A stretch of 64,000 nt of DNA, taken from NCBI GenBank assembly GCA_003577145.1, contig QEUP01000002.1, positions 62,001 through 126,000 of the forward strand, written 5' to 3'. Position numbers and translations under genes: made by a program. The notes under the pieces are model-generated. The model had not been told where the DNA came from. It saw only the letters and a program-made list of their open reading frames with translations, and searched no databases. Positions within the stretch are counted from its first letter, which is position 1; every line of letters begins with the position of its first letter. Positions 53,274 through 62,384 of this stretch are shown piece by piece. This DNA is from Acidobacteriota bacterium (GTDB lineage Bacteria > Actinomycetota > Acidimicrobiia > Acidimicrobiales > Microtrichaceae).

Positions 53274-54505
53274 CCCTGAAGGTGCGGGCCCGGCGGCTGA
53301 CGCGGGCTCTCGTGGTGCTGGCGCTGGCCGCCGCCTGCACCGGCGACGAGGAAGGCGATCGACGCGAGGAATACGCCGGGGACCGGCCGGAGGACGCGCC
53401 GGTCGCCGACGTGGATGTCAGCGGCACAGAGGTCACCTACTACCAGGCTCCCGACGCGCTCGAGGACGTCGAAGCGGGTCAGATCCTCGAGCAGGAACCC
53501 ATGGCTCTGGCCGCAGGCATCGATGGTCAGGCCTGGAAGATCACCTACGTGACCACCACTCCACGGGGTGAGCTGGTCCCGTCCACCGGCATCATGGTAC
53601 GGCCCGACGCAGATCCGCCCGAAGGCGGATACCCGGTGGTGACCTGGGCTCATGGCACGACCGGTGTGGGCGACGAGTGCGCACCCTCGAAGCAGCCGGC
53701 GTTCAACATGATCGGGTTGCAGCAACTCATCGACGCCGGCTATGCGCTGGTCGCCACCGACTACCTGGGCCTCGGTACGCCGGGCCAGCACCCCTATCTC
53801 GTGGGAGTCGCGGCGGCGACCAGCGTGATCGACATCGTGCGTGCCGCCCGGGGCCCCGATGGGATAGACGCCGGTAGCGATGTGGTCGCATGGGGCTACT
53901 CCCAGGGAGGGCACGCCGTCCTCTTCGTGCGTGAGATCATCGGCGAGTACGCGCCGGAGTTGAAGCTCAGGGGAATCGCCGCCACCGCTCCTCTGGTGGA
54001 CACGGGTGGCTTCTTGGCGCGGGGCTATGACGAGCACAGCCACTTCCCGTTCACCGCCGAGGCGATCGCGACCTGGGAGATCGTCTACGACGAAGTCGAT
54101 CTGTCCGAGATCGTACCGGCCGAGCTCGTGGAGAAGTACCGGCTTGCGAGCCAGGCGTGCTCGTTCGCTCTCGACGAAGTCCAGGTGCCCGACCCGTCTA
54201 CCTTGTTCCGCGAGGACCCCGACAACGTCGAGGCCTGGGTGAGGATCGTCGACGACAACACGGTGGTTCCCGCCGACCAGGACATACCCATGTACCTCGT
54301 CCACGGTGAGCTCGACGAGCTGATCGATATCGAGCCGACCCGAACCTTGGTCTCCGAGCTCTGCGAAGCCGGCGAGGCCGTCGTCTTCGACGACCAGCCC
54401 GCCCTCACCCACGGGACAGCCATACTCTTCGCCAGCGAGCCGCTGCTTCGGTGGCTGGACGCCCGCCTCGAGGGCGAGCCGGCGCCGACCAACTGCCAGG
54501 GCTGA
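53270..54505 (+). CDS. secreted lipase-like lipoprotein 2
   Basis: A 411-residue paralogue of the preceding gene, with lipobox LAAAC (Cys23), WAHGTTGVGDECAPS, GYSQGGH, VHGELDELIDI and a candidate His in ALTHGTA. Paralogy is clear over the whole mature chain (both have GQAWKITYV and GQHPYLVG). GTG start overlapping the upstream stop. The tandem pair is a local duplication. Confidence 0.9.
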   Translation: MTLKVRARRLTRALVVLALAAACTGDEEGDRREEYAGDRPEDAPVADVDVSGTEVTYYQAPDALEDVEAGQILEQEPMALAAGIDGQAWKITYVTTTPRGELVPSTGIMVRPDADPPEGGYPVVTWAHGTTGVGDECAPSKQPAFNMIGLQQLIDAGYALVATDYLGLGTPGQHPYLVGVAAATSVIDIVRAARGPDGIDAGSDVVAWGYSQGGHAVLFVREIIGEYAPELKLRGIAATAPLVDTGGFLARGYDEHSHFPFTAEAIATWEIVYDEVDLSEIVPAELVEKYRLASQACSFALDEVQVPDPSTLFREDPDNVEAWVRIVDDNTVVPADQDIPMYLVHGELDELIDIEPTRTLVSELCEAGEAVVFDDQPALTHGTAILFASEPLLRWLDARLEGEPAPTNCQG

Positions 54506-54650
54506 AAGCGAACCGCAACCTCAGCGTCGCCGGCAACCCGGCCGGGTGATCGCCTTGTCGAGCCCGCCCCTTTGACGCGGCATGTCGTTGGCATCGAACA
54601 GACGACCCGGCAACTCCCGGCCGGCATCGGCCGACCTGGAAGTCATTACG

Positions 54651-55463
54651 TCAATCCCGTCGGCGAGGTGAGAACTGCACGGCTTGTTCGACGGGAGTTG
54701 ACTGCGGCGCTGCCTGCTGCTCGGTGGGAGCCCCGATGGTGCCGGTGAGCAGGAAGCTGAGCTGCCTGCCCATGGGCACCAATCCCAGCCTCGACGCCAG
54801 CCAGATCGAAGCGGAGTTGGCCTGACGCACCCGCCACTGCGGCAGGAGGCCCTTCGAGAGGGCATCCCTGATGGCCGCCTCCGCCGCAGCCCTCGCCAGC
54901 CCCCGATCTCTGAAATCGGTGTGGGTCACCACGCCCATGTGGGCCACCTCCTGTGGCCAGCGCTGATAGCCGGCGAGCGCCCGGGGTATCCCGTCCACCA
55001 GTGCCGCGAAGAGCTCCGAGGCGCCGTCAATGCCGCTCTCGAGCTCTTCCTCGGCCGATACCGACTCGAGGATGTCGATGACCCGGCTGTCCTCGGTGCC
55101 GAGCACCTCCACCGCCGGCCCATCTTCGGGCTCCGGCAACTCGGTGCTCTCCGGGTAGGCGAGGATCGCCGGTCCGAGGAACACCGCCGGCGCGCCGAGC
55201 TGTGGGAAGATCACCTCGGGATCGGTGAGGTCGGCCTCGGGATGCAGCGGCACCAGCCTCTCTTCGATCGTGGAGCGCAGCTCCGGGGGTGCTTCGATCA
55301 CCGCTGAGTCCCCGAGCGTCACCACGCCTATCCAGCCGTCGGGGCACAGCCCCGGCTCGGTCGGGTCGACGACGCTGCAGCCCGGGGTGGTGAGGGTGTC
55401 GGGATCGCCTGCCAGCGTCCGCCATAGCGCCTTGACCCGTGCCATCGTCGAGATCTCGTCCAC
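54651..55463 (-). CDS. GNAT-family N-acetyltransferase-like protein
   Basis: A 270-residue protein whose C-terminal half fits the GNAT (FR47-like) fold: MGVVTHTDFRDRGLARAAAEAAIRD is the acetyl-CoA-binding block with R-x2-G-x-A, followed by WRVRQANSASIWLASRLGL. The N-terminal half is a separate alpha/beta region. The GTG at 55463 has AGGAGG four bases upstream. The substrate is unknown. Confidence 0.82.
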   Translation of the reverse strand: MDEISTMARVKALWRTLAGDPDTLTTPGCSVVDPTEPGLCPDGWIGVVTLGDSAVIEAPPELRSTIEERLVPLHPEADLTDPEVIFPQLGAPAVFLGPAILAYPESTELPEPEDGPAVEVLGTEDSRVIDILESVSAEEELESGIDGASELFAALVDGIPRALAGYQRWPQEVAHMGVVTHTDFRDRGLARAAAEAAIRDALSKGLLPQWRVRQANSASIWLASRLGLVPMGRQLSFLLTGTIGAPTEQQAAPQSTPVEQAVQFSPRRRD

Positions 55464-55594
55464 AGGTCCTCCTGCCACCACCGGCTTGTCCCTCGGACTA
55501 TCGCCGCTGAGAGGGGCCGGACGCAACCCGTCGGGCACCCTGCCCGGCTCCTCAGAGGTCGGCTGTCGCTGGACCCGGGCAGCAACCGCGCAGG

Positions 55595-55903
55595 TCAGCA
55601 GTCGACCGCAACCCGCAGCGCCTCGCAGACCGCGCGTAGCTTGTCGGGACCGAGCCGGGTGATCTGCTCTGTGCAAAACGCCTTGGAGATCGGTTGGATG
55701 TTGTCGAGCGAGAGGACGCAGGGCTGGGGCATGCCGTCGCTCTCGTCCAGGGCGACCTCGGTGGGGATCGACCTCACAACCGCGGTCGCCGGCACAGCCA
55801 GGACGCGGCCGAGGCGCGACACGATGACGTCACGGCTGAGCACGACGAAGGGCCGGCGCATGGTGTCCGGGGGTTCGTACCACCACACATCCCCGCGCCT
55901 CAC
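55595..55903 (-). CDS. mazF: MazF/PemK-family toxin
   Basis: A 102-residue endoribonuclease-toxin-like protein. RRGDVWWYEPPDTMRRPFVV is the MazF N-terminal signature, then VLAVPATAVVRSIPTEVALDE and LDNIQPISKAF. GTG start overlapping the stop of a short upstream ORF (GTGA), the standard antitoxin-toxin layout. It is expected to cut mRNA when not bound by its antitoxin. Confidence 0.87.
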   Translation of the reverse strand: MRRGDVWWYEPPDTMRRPFVVLSRDVIVSRLGRVLAVPATAVVRSIPTEVALDESDGMPQPCVLSLDNIQPISKAFCTEQITRLGPDKLRAVCEALRVAVDC

Positions 55904-56079
55904 CAGCCGCCGTCCTCGCTCTCGAGCTGGTCGATGGCGCGGGCGACGTTGGCCTCGGTCTGAGCATCGAGGTTCCCCCACTCGTCGGGCGCAACGACCG
56001 GGTGAGCGGAATAGCCACGGATGAGAGCCTCATCGATCGCTTGGCGCTGAACAGCCCGGAGGTACGCCTCCTGTGGGGT
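55900..56079 (-). CDS. probable MazF-partner antitoxin ORF without a canonical start
   Basis: An open frame of 59 codons between the EF-G stop (56080-56082) and the TGA that overlaps the mazF GTG. It reads AYLRAVQRQAIDEALIRGY, then HPVVAPDEWGNLD and IDQLESEDGGW, a helical, acidic, antitoxin-like small protein. It has no ATG, GTG or TTG. AGGAGG at 56067-56072 is a good ribosome binding site, but no recognised start follows it. The frame is the same as EF-G, so readthrough of the EF-G TAG would also make it. True start unknown. Confidence 0.5.
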   Translation of the reverse strand, partial: TPQEAYLRAVQRQAIDEALIRGYSAHPVVAPDEWGNLDAQTEANVARAIDQLESEDGGW

Positions 56080-58155
56080 CTAGCCCTGCTCATCGGCCGC
56101 CGATGTCCTGACCTTGCTGTAGAGGTGATCGGGCAGTTGGTCGTAGCCGATGTGGCGCTGCGAGTAGGTCCCCCGGCCACCGGTGAGGCTGCGCAGGTCG
56201 ATTATGTAGCGCAGGATCTCCGAGGTCGGCACGGTGGCGGTGATCATCTGGCGGTCGTCGCCCACCGGGATGGTTCCCTGGACCCGGCCCCGCCGGCCGT
56301 TGAGATCGCCCATCACGTCTCCTTGTGACTCGTTGGGGACCATGATGTTGATCTCCGAGATCGGTTCGAGGATCACCGGCTTCGCCTGCTCGATGGCCGT
56401 CTTGAAGCCGATGCGACCCGCCTGCTTGAAGCTCATCTCCGAGGAATCCACCGAGTGGTGCTTGCCGTCGTAGCAGATCACCCGGACGTCGACGACGGGG
56501 AAGCCGAACACGCCGCCGTCGGCCATGGTCTCGACGACCCCCTTTTCGACCGCGGGGATGAACTGGCGGGGTATGGCGCCACCGACGATCTCGTCGACGA
56601 ACTCGAAGCCCTCGCCGCGGGCCAGCGGCTCGACGCGCAGGAACGCCACCCCGAACTGACCGTGCCCACCGGATTGCTTCTTGTACTTCCCCTCGGCCTC
56701 GGACTTGCCGGTGATCGTCTCGCGGTAGGCGACCTTCTCGTCCTCGGTGTCGATCTCCACGCCGTACTTGCGCCCGAGCCTTTCGAGCGTGACCGTCAGA
56801 TGGGTCGGGCCTGTGGCCCTCAGCAGGGTCTGTTTGGTTTCGTCGTTGCGCTCGACTGAGATGACCGGGTCCTCGTCGCGAAGCTTGTACAACGCCGTCG
56901 CCAGCTTGTCCTCGTCGCTTTGGGTGCGGCCCGAGATGGCACTGGCGAGAACAGGTGTGGGCCACTCGACCCGCGCGGCGCTGACCGGTGTCCCCTTCGG
57001 CGCGAGAGTGTCACCTGTGTGGGTGTCGGTGAGCTTGGCCACCGCGAAGAGGTCACCCGCGGTCGCCTCCGGGAGCGTCTCCTGCTCGCTGCCTCTCAGG
57101 CTGATCAGACCGTGGAGGTTCTCCTCGGTGTTGGAGCGCGTGTTCACCAGGTGCTCGTTGGGGTGAATGGTCCCCGACAGTGCCTTGCACAACGAGATCT
57201 GGCCCACGTACTCGTCGGCGATGGTCTTGAACACGAACGCCAACGGCTTCTCGTTCGGATCCGGAGCTATCTCCGCTGTCGTGTCCCCGGCGTTCACCTC
57301 GACGGGTGGCCGGTCCTGTGGGCTGGTGCCGATCTCGGCGATGAAGTCAGCGAGGCGGTCGACGCCGATGGGCACGGTGGCTGATCCGCAGACCACCGGG
57401 AACACCGTCGCGTCCGCCACGCCGCGGGCCAGGGTCTTCTCCAACTCACCGAAGGGCGGCACGTCGCCCTCGAGGTAGCGCTCGAGCATCTCGTCGTCGG
57501 CCACGACGATTCCCTCGACGAGGTCGTCGTGGACCTGATGCTCGAGCGCCTCGATGTCCTCGGGGACTTCGACCTGCTTGGCTTCACCGCTGTCATAGAC
57601 GTAGGCGGTGTCGGTGAGCAGGTCGGCGATCCCGTGGAAGGCCTCACCCTCGCCGAGGGGGAGCTCGAGTGGAGCCACGCCCGCGCCGAAGCGGTCCTTG
57701 AGCTCGTCGAGGGTCCGGTTGAAGTCGGCACGCTCGGAGTCGAGCTTGTTGATGAAGAACATGCGGGGGATGCCCAGGTGGGCAACCTCTTCCCAGATCG
57801 CCTCGGTCTGGACCTCGACCCCGTCGGGTGCGCTGATGACGAACACCGCCAGGTCGGCGACACGCAGCGCCGCGCGAACCTCGCCGATGAAGTCGACGTA
57901 GCCGGGGGTGTCGATGACGTTGATCTTGTGGCCCTTCCAGATGAACGGTGCCAGAGCCAGTGACACCGACATGCCGTGGGACTTCTCCTCAGGGTCGAAG
58001 TCGCAGACGGTGTTGCCCTCCTCGATCCTGCCCTGACGGTTCAGGACACCGGCCCGAAACAACAGCGCCTCGGCGACGGTCGTCTTCCCGGCACCGACGT
58101 GGCCTACGAGTGCAACGTTGCGGATCTTGTCGCTGGCGACACGTTCCACTCTCAC
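56080..58155 (-). CDS. elongation factor G-like protein EF-G2
   Basis: A 691-residue translational GTPase. G1 is GHVGAGKTT (residues 18-26) in place of GHIDAGKTT; the switch I region reads EEKSHGMSVSLA rather than ERGITI; DTPGYVDF and NKLD are G3 and G4. Domains II-V follow, with GGHGQFG, GGAIPRQFIPAVEKG and PISEINIMVP typical of EF-G. This is the actinobacterial EF-G2 type, whose precise role is unclear. GTG at 58155 with AGGAAGG five bases upstream. Confidence 0.92.
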   Translation of the reverse strand: MRVERVASDKIRNVALVGHVGAGKTTVAEALLFRAGVLNRQGRIEEGNTVCDFDPEEKSHGMSVSLALAPFIWKGHKINVIDTPGYVDFIGEVRAALRVADLAVFVISAPDGVEVQTEAIWEEVAHLGIPRMFFINKLDSERADFNRTLDELKDRFGAGVAPLELPLGEGEAFHGIADLLTDTAYVYDSGEAKQVEVPEDIEALEHQVHDDLVEGIVVADDEMLERYLEGDVPPFGELEKTLARGVADATVFPVVCGSATVPIGVDRLADFIAEIGTSPQDRPPVEVNAGDTTAEIAPDPNEKPLAFVFKTIADEYVGQISLCKALSGTIHPNEHLVNTRSNTEENLHGLISLRGSEQETLPEATAGDLFAVAKLTDTHTGDTLAPKGTPVSAARVEWPTPVLASAISGRTQSDEDKLATALYKLRDEDPVISVERNDETKQTLLRATGPTHLTVTLERLGRKYGVEIDTEDEKVAYRETITGKSEAEGKYKKQSGGHGQFGVAFLRVEPLARGEGFEFVDEIVGGAIPRQFIPAVEKGVVETMADGGVFGFPVVDVRVICYDGKHHSVDSSEMSFKQAGRIGFKTAIEQAKPVILEPISEINIMVPNESQGDVMGDLNGRRGRVQGTIPVGDDRQMITATVPTSEILRYIIDLRSLTGGRGTYSQRHIGYDQLPDHLYSKVRTSAADEQG

Positions 58156-58263
58156 CACCCCCTTCCTATCTGGTGACTGGAGCTCCTGGTGAACGATCCG
58201 CAGTTTCGCACGCCTCGCCGGGATCTTCGACTCGTGGTCAGCCCGGTCAGCTAAAACCCGGGC

Positions 58264-60828
58264 ATGGATGTGTTCCTCGTCTCCCACTTCCACTGGGACC
58301 GTGAGTGGTACCGCCCGATGGAGGCGTTCCGGGCTCGCCTGGTCGACGCCGTGGATGCGGTGCTGGACCTGCTGGCGGACGACCCGGGGTACTGCTTCGT
58401 CCTCGACGGCCAGGCGGTGGTGATCGAGGACTACCTGGCCATCCGCCCCGGTCGTCGTGGGGAGCTCGAGACCGGAGTCAGGCAGGGTCGCCTCGGTGTG
58501 GGCCCGTGGTACGTGCAGCCGGACTCGTTGCTTCCGTCGGGGGAGGCCCACGTCCGCAACCTCCTCATCGGTCGGCGGGTGGCGCGACAGCTCGGACCCG
58601 TTTCGACGGTCGCCTACGTGCCCGACTCGTTCGGGCATCCCGCCCAGTTCCCGCAGCTGCTGCGCGGCTTCGGGCTCGACGGCTTCGTGTACTGGAGGGG
58701 CAACGGGTCGGAACTGGACCGCCTCGGGCCGCGCTGGTGCTGGCGAGCACCGGACGGGAGCGAGATCCGCGCCCTGCACCTGACCGAGGGGTACTTCGGC
58801 GCCGCCGCCTTGGATGCCGACCCCGATGTTGCCGCGGCCCGCCTCGCCGGGCTCGCCGCCAAGCTGGCCGAACACGGCGAGGAGCCGGTGCTGTTGATGA
58901 ACGGCTTCGACCACCTGCCACCTGACAGCAACACCGGAGAGGTGGCCGAGCGCCTCACCGGGCAGGTCGACGGGACGGTTCGGCGCGCTCTTCTGGACGA
59001 TGCCGTGGCGGCCACACCTCCCGCGGATTCAGTCGACTCGTTCGAGGGCGAGCTGGTGGGGGGCCGCATCGCCAACCTCTTGCAGGGCGTCTGGTCGGCT
59101 CGTATGCCGCTCAAGCTACGGAACCGCCGCATCGAAGCCCTCCTCGAGGGCTGGGCCGAGCCCTTCGCCGCCCTCGGAGAGGTGCTCGGTCTGCACGACG
59201 AGCATGCCGCGCTCGATCTCGCCTGGCGCTCGCTGCTGAAGAACCAGGCACACGACTCGATCTGCGGCTGTTCGACCGACGCCACCCACGAGCGGATGAT
59301 CGGGCGCTATGACGACGCCGAGCGTCTCGGGGCCGAGACCCTTCGCCGCCTGCTCGAGCGGTTGGCGGGACGCGACCCGATCCGCAGGCTTCCAGAGAGC
59401 GTGGAGCAGCAGGTCGTGGTGTTCAACCCCTCGCCTCACCCGCGCAGCGATGTCGTGCGAGTGCCGATCGCGCCCGAGCCGGCGATGCGCATGACCATCG
59501 GCGAACTGTGGTTCCACCCGCTGATGATCTCCTCCCTCGACGAGCCCGGCTTCAGCGTGGACGGCCGGCCCGCCCGTGTCATCGAGTCGACTGACCCGGG
59601 GCGGCTCAGGTGGATACCCGGCCAGCACGTGTGCGACGTCGAGTTCGTCGCTGAGGACGTACCACCGTTCGGGTGCCGACGCTACCGGCTGCAGCCGTGC
59701 GAACCTGCCCCTGACGATGTCGACGACGGGCTCGACGTTGCAGCCGGGGATGTCGGTGTCAGCGCCACGCCCGATGGGCGTCTGGATGTGAGGGTGGGCG
59801 GCAGGCGCTGGGACGGGCTCTTCGGGATCGAAGATCACGGGGACCGGGGGGATTCCTACGATTTCGACCCGGTCGGGGATGCGATGGTCGTCGAGCCCAG
59901 CGCGGTAACCGTCACCCGCACCCGTCACCCCAGTGGTATTCAGACGCTCACCACCGAGCGCACCTTCGGTTTGCCGGCGGGGCTCGAGACTTCTCGCGAC
60001 GCCCGGTCGTCTGTGACGACCGAAACCACGGTGATCACCCGCGCGGTGGTCGCTCCCGGTCTCGAACGTGTCGACGTCGTCGTCGAGATCGACAACCGGG
60101 CCGATGACCACCGCCTCAGGTTGCTCTTCCCGACCGGCTCGCCCGCCGAGCGGTTCCGGGCGGCGAGCACCTTCGACGTGGTGGAGCGCTCGACGGCGGA
60201 GGTCGACGACACCGGGTGGATCCAGCCCGCGCCGACCACGTTCTGCCATCACGGCTTCGTAGAGGTGAACGGGTTGGTGGTCGCCGCGCCGGGCCTGCCC
60301 GAGGCGGAGGTGACCTCCGACGGGGTGCTGGCGTTGACGCTCGTGCGCGGCGTGGGCTGGCTCGCCCGCATGGACCTGCGCTCCAGACCGCTACCGGCCG
60401 GGCCGTTGATGGAGGCGGCAGGCGCTCAGGTGCCCGGTCGCGTGAAGGCCCGGATCTCGATCCTCCCCCGGGGTGAGTGGCGGGCAGCCCGGGATGCCGA
60501 GCTCGGGATGCGGGGTGTGCTGGGCGGCCCGTCGCCTCGGCTCGACGACGGTCGGGCGATGGTGGGGCTATCCGGTGAAGGCGTCGTGTTGTCGGCGTTG
60601 AAACCGGCCGACGATGGGGACGGCGTCGTCATCAGGCTGTTGAACACCACGGGCCGAGACAGCCATGCGGCACTCCGATTCGGGTTCGCCGTCACTGATG
60701 TGGTCGCGTGCTCCCTCGACGAACAGCCGCTGTCCCCCCGGGACAGCGGCTTGCAGGCCGGCAGCCAGGACGTGCAACTCGAAGTGCCCGCTCATGCCCT
60801 GCGGTCGCTGCGGTTGCGCTCGCGTTGA
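58264..60828 (+). CDS. glycoside hydrolase family 38 alpha-mannosidase-like
   Basis: An 854-residue zinc glycosidase of family GH38. SHFHWDREWYRP carries the first zinc ligands, VPDSFGHPAQ the catalytic Asp and a zinc ligand, MNGFDHLPPD a further conserved block and FDGxx-like HDSICGCSTDATHERM the middle domain. The C-terminal half is beta-rich. It resembles MngB-type mannosylglycerate hydrolases as well as alpha-mannosidases; the substrate is not resolved. No signal peptide, so it acts in the cytoplasm. Confidence 0.9.
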   Translation: MDVFLVSHFHWDREWYRPMEAFRARLVDAVDAVLDLLADDPGYCFVLDGQAVVIEDYLAIRPGRRGELETGVRQGRLGVGPWYVQPDSLLPSGEAHVRNLLIGRRVARQLGPVSTVAYVPDSFGHPAQFPQLLRGFGLDGFVYWRGNGSELDRLGPRWCWRAPDGSEIRALHLTEGYFGAAALDADPDVAAARLAGLAAKLAEHGEEPVLLMNGFDHLPPDSNTGEVAERLTGQVDGTVRRALLDDAVAATPPADSVDSFEGELVGGRIANLLQGVWSARMPLKLRNRRIEALLEGWAEPFAALGEVLGLHDEHAALDLAWRSLLKNQAHDSICGCSTDATHERMIGRYDDAERLGAETLRRLLERLAGRDPIRRLPESVEQQVVVFNPSPHPRSDVVRVPIAPEPAMRMTIGELWFHPLMISSLDEPGFSVDGRPARVIESTDPGRLRWIPGQHVCDVEFVAEDVPPFGCRRYRLQPCEPAPDDVDDGLDVAAGDVGVSATPDGRLDVRVGGRRWDGLFGIEDHGDRGDSYDFDPVGDAMVVEPSAVTVTRTRHPSGIQTLTTERTFGLPAGLETSRDARSSVTTETTVITRAVVAPGLERVDVVVEIDNRADDHRLRLLFPTGSPAERFRAASTFDVVERSTAEVDDTGWIQPAPTTFCHHGFVEVNGLVVAAPGLPEAEVTSDGVLALTLVRGVGWLARMDLRSRPLPAGPLMEAAGAQVPGRVKARISILPRGEWRAARDAELGMRGVLGGPSPRLDDGRAMVGLSGEGVVLSALKPADDGDGVVIRLLNTTGRDSHAALRFGFAVTDVVACSLDEQPLSPRDSGLQAGSQDVQLEVPAHALRSLRLRSR

Positions 60829-60849
60829 CGAGTGCCGCTCACCCGTTCT

Positions 60850-60889
60850 GTGAACCGAAAAGGCCCCTATAGGGGCCACGCGCGTTCAC
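60850..60889. repeat. dispersed palindrome, copy 7
   Basis: GTGAAC ... GGCCCCTATAGGGGCC ... GTTCAC, 22 bp after the GH38 stop. With copy 8 it brackets the OsmC gene in the same orientation. Confidence 0.9.
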
Positions 60890-60937
60890 AGAAGGAGCAT
60901 CGCCGCTGCAGGTATGCAGATGTGTTAGCACCATCAG

Positions 60938-61369
60938 ATGGCAACGATCACAGCGGATCTGACCGAAGGCTCGGTGGTGGAGATCCGGGATGGCAGACAC
61001 GTCTGGCATGCCGACGAACCTCCCAAGGCCGGCGGCACCGATGTCGGACCCAACCCCTACGAACTGCTGCTGGGCTCCCTCGCGGCGTGCACATGCATCA
61101 CCCTCGCCCTCTATGCACGGCACAAGGAGATCCACCTCGAGTCGGTGTCGGCCCGATTTCACTACGACAAGGTTCACGCCGACGACTGCGAGGATTGCGA
61201 GGACGACGTGTCGGGCTGGCTCGATCGGGTCCGGTCCGAGATCTTCATCGATGGTGACTTCACCGACGAGCAGCGGGCGCGGCTGGAGCAGATCGCGGTG
61301 CGGTGCCCGGTCCACAAGACCCTCCAGAACGGCATCACCTTCACCGAAGAGACCGTCATCGTGGGCTGA
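60938..61369 (+). CDS. OsmC-family protein
   Basis: A 143-residue OsmC/Ohr-family protein. Cys51 and Cys53 in LAACTCITLALYARHK and Cys123 in VRCPVHKTL are the expected redox cysteines of peroxide-reducing members; an extra C-x2-C pair (Cys84, Cys87) is in an acidic loop. It starts at an ATG and stands alone between two copies of the dispersed palindrome. Expected role: thiol-dependent removal of organic peroxides. Confidence 0.9.
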   Translation: MATITADLTEGSVVEIRDGRHVWHADEPPKAGGTDVGPNPYELLLGSLAACTCITLALYARHKEIHLESVSARFHYDKVHADDCEDCEDDVSGWLDRVRSEIFIDGDFTDEQRARLEQIAVRCPVHKTLQNGITFTEETVIVG

Positions 61370-61378
61370 ACCGGTTTT

Positions 61379-61418
61379 GTGAACCGAAAAGGCCCCTATA
61401 GGGGCCACGCGCGTTCAC
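61379..61418. repeat. dispersed palindrome, copy 8
   Basis: GTGAAC ... GGCCCCTATAGGGGCC ... GTTCAC, 10 bp after the OsmC stop and 10 bp before the end of the convergent AbiEi-like gene. Confidence 0.9.
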
Positions 61419-61427
61419 AGAACGAGC

Positions 61428-62345
61428 TCAGGAGGCTCGTCGGATCGCACGGGCGAGTGTTGCGACGCAGGTGGGGAGGTGGGTCCACACCTGGTCGGTC
61501 GTGAACCGGTAGACGACCCACCCGAGCTCTTTGAGGCGGTTCTCGCGCAAGCTGTCGTGCTCTCGTTCTTTGCGGGTGGCATGACCACGATGTCCATCGA
61601 CTTCAGCGATGATCCGATGGGCGGGCCAGGCAAGGTCGGCCTTGGCGACGAGGATGCCGCCATCCCTGACCTCGTACTGAGGCACGGGTGCTGGTAGCCC
61701 GGCTTTGACGCACGCCCGGATGAGCCGACGCTCATAGCGACTGTCCACAGGTACGCCCTGACGTTCGTAGATGAGTGGACGAATCACACCCACCCCGTTG
61801 CGACCCTGCCGGCTGAGGTTTTCGCGGCGCCAGCTCAGAAGAGGCAGCGACGTGAGTTCATCGCGCAAAGCGGAATCGATTGACTCTTCAACCCGGTCCG
61901 GGTGTGTCACCGCGCCCAGGTCGATCAAGGTCCGCGCCACCGTTGTGACCGGTACGCCTTCGACAACCGTGATGTCATCGTTGTCGAGCCGGCGAGTTCG
62001 GTGTATGACAACATCGGGAAGTTCGAGCCTGCGCTGATAGGGAAGGCTGAGTTCGACGAGCCCCTTCGTGAACCCCTCCAGATCATGGATGGCTGCTGCG
62101 GTTCGGTGTGAAGCAACGCCGGCCATCTCGCTGGCGCAGATTGCGATCAACACTCGTTGGTACCAGCTGTCCTGAGCCCCGACGAGCCGCAAGACGCCTC
62201 GCGAAACCCGCTCCCACCTACCGCATGACACACGGTGACGGATCATCTTCACCGTGGCGCCGAGCCCGATCGCCTGGTTGCGGCTGAAGACACCGTGTTG
62301 ACGGTCGGCGAGGCTTCCAATGCGTGCGTCGAGTGGGTTGACCAT
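61428..62345 (-). CDS. AbiEi-like/DUF559 protein
   Basis: A 305-residue protein. The N-terminal part (RQHGVFSRNQAIGLGATVKMI and GRWERVSRGVLRL) resembles the winged-helix AbiEi antitoxin-type domain. The C-terminal part, RIIAEVDGHRGHAT...LKELGWVVYRFT, is like the Vsr/DUF559 endonuclease-fold domain with an acidic site (EVDG). The ATG at 62345 (MVNPLDAR) with GGGAG upstream is preferred; the longer frame starts inside a repeat. No AbiEii partner adjoins, so it may be an orphan. Confidence 0.75.
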   Translation of the reverse strand: MVNPLDARIGSLADRQHGVFSRNQAIGLGATVKMIRHRVSCGRWERVSRGVLRLVGAQDSWYQRVLIAICASEMAGVASHRTAAAIHDLEGFTKGLVELSLPYQRRLELPDVVIHRTRRLDNDDITVVEGVPVTTVARTLIDLGAVTHPDRVEESIDSALRDELTSLPLLSWRRENLSRQGRNGVGVIRPLIYERQGVPVDSRYERRLIRACVKAGLPAPVPQYEVRDGGILVAKADLAWPAHRIIAEVDGHRGHATRKEREHDSLRENRLKELGWVVYRFTTDQVWTHLPTCVATLARAIRRAS

Positions 62346-62384
62346 GCATCGAAGTCTCCCGGCAACCAGTGACAATTTCGTTCT

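Noticed and set aside
55830-56180. 116-codon minus-strand ORF with an ATG over the mazF/antitoxin region
   Set aside because: It runs in a different frame through mazF, the antitoxin frame and the EF-G2 end, and is Arg/Ser/Pro-rich shadow sequence. The frame that overlaps the mazF start as GTGA is the credible one.
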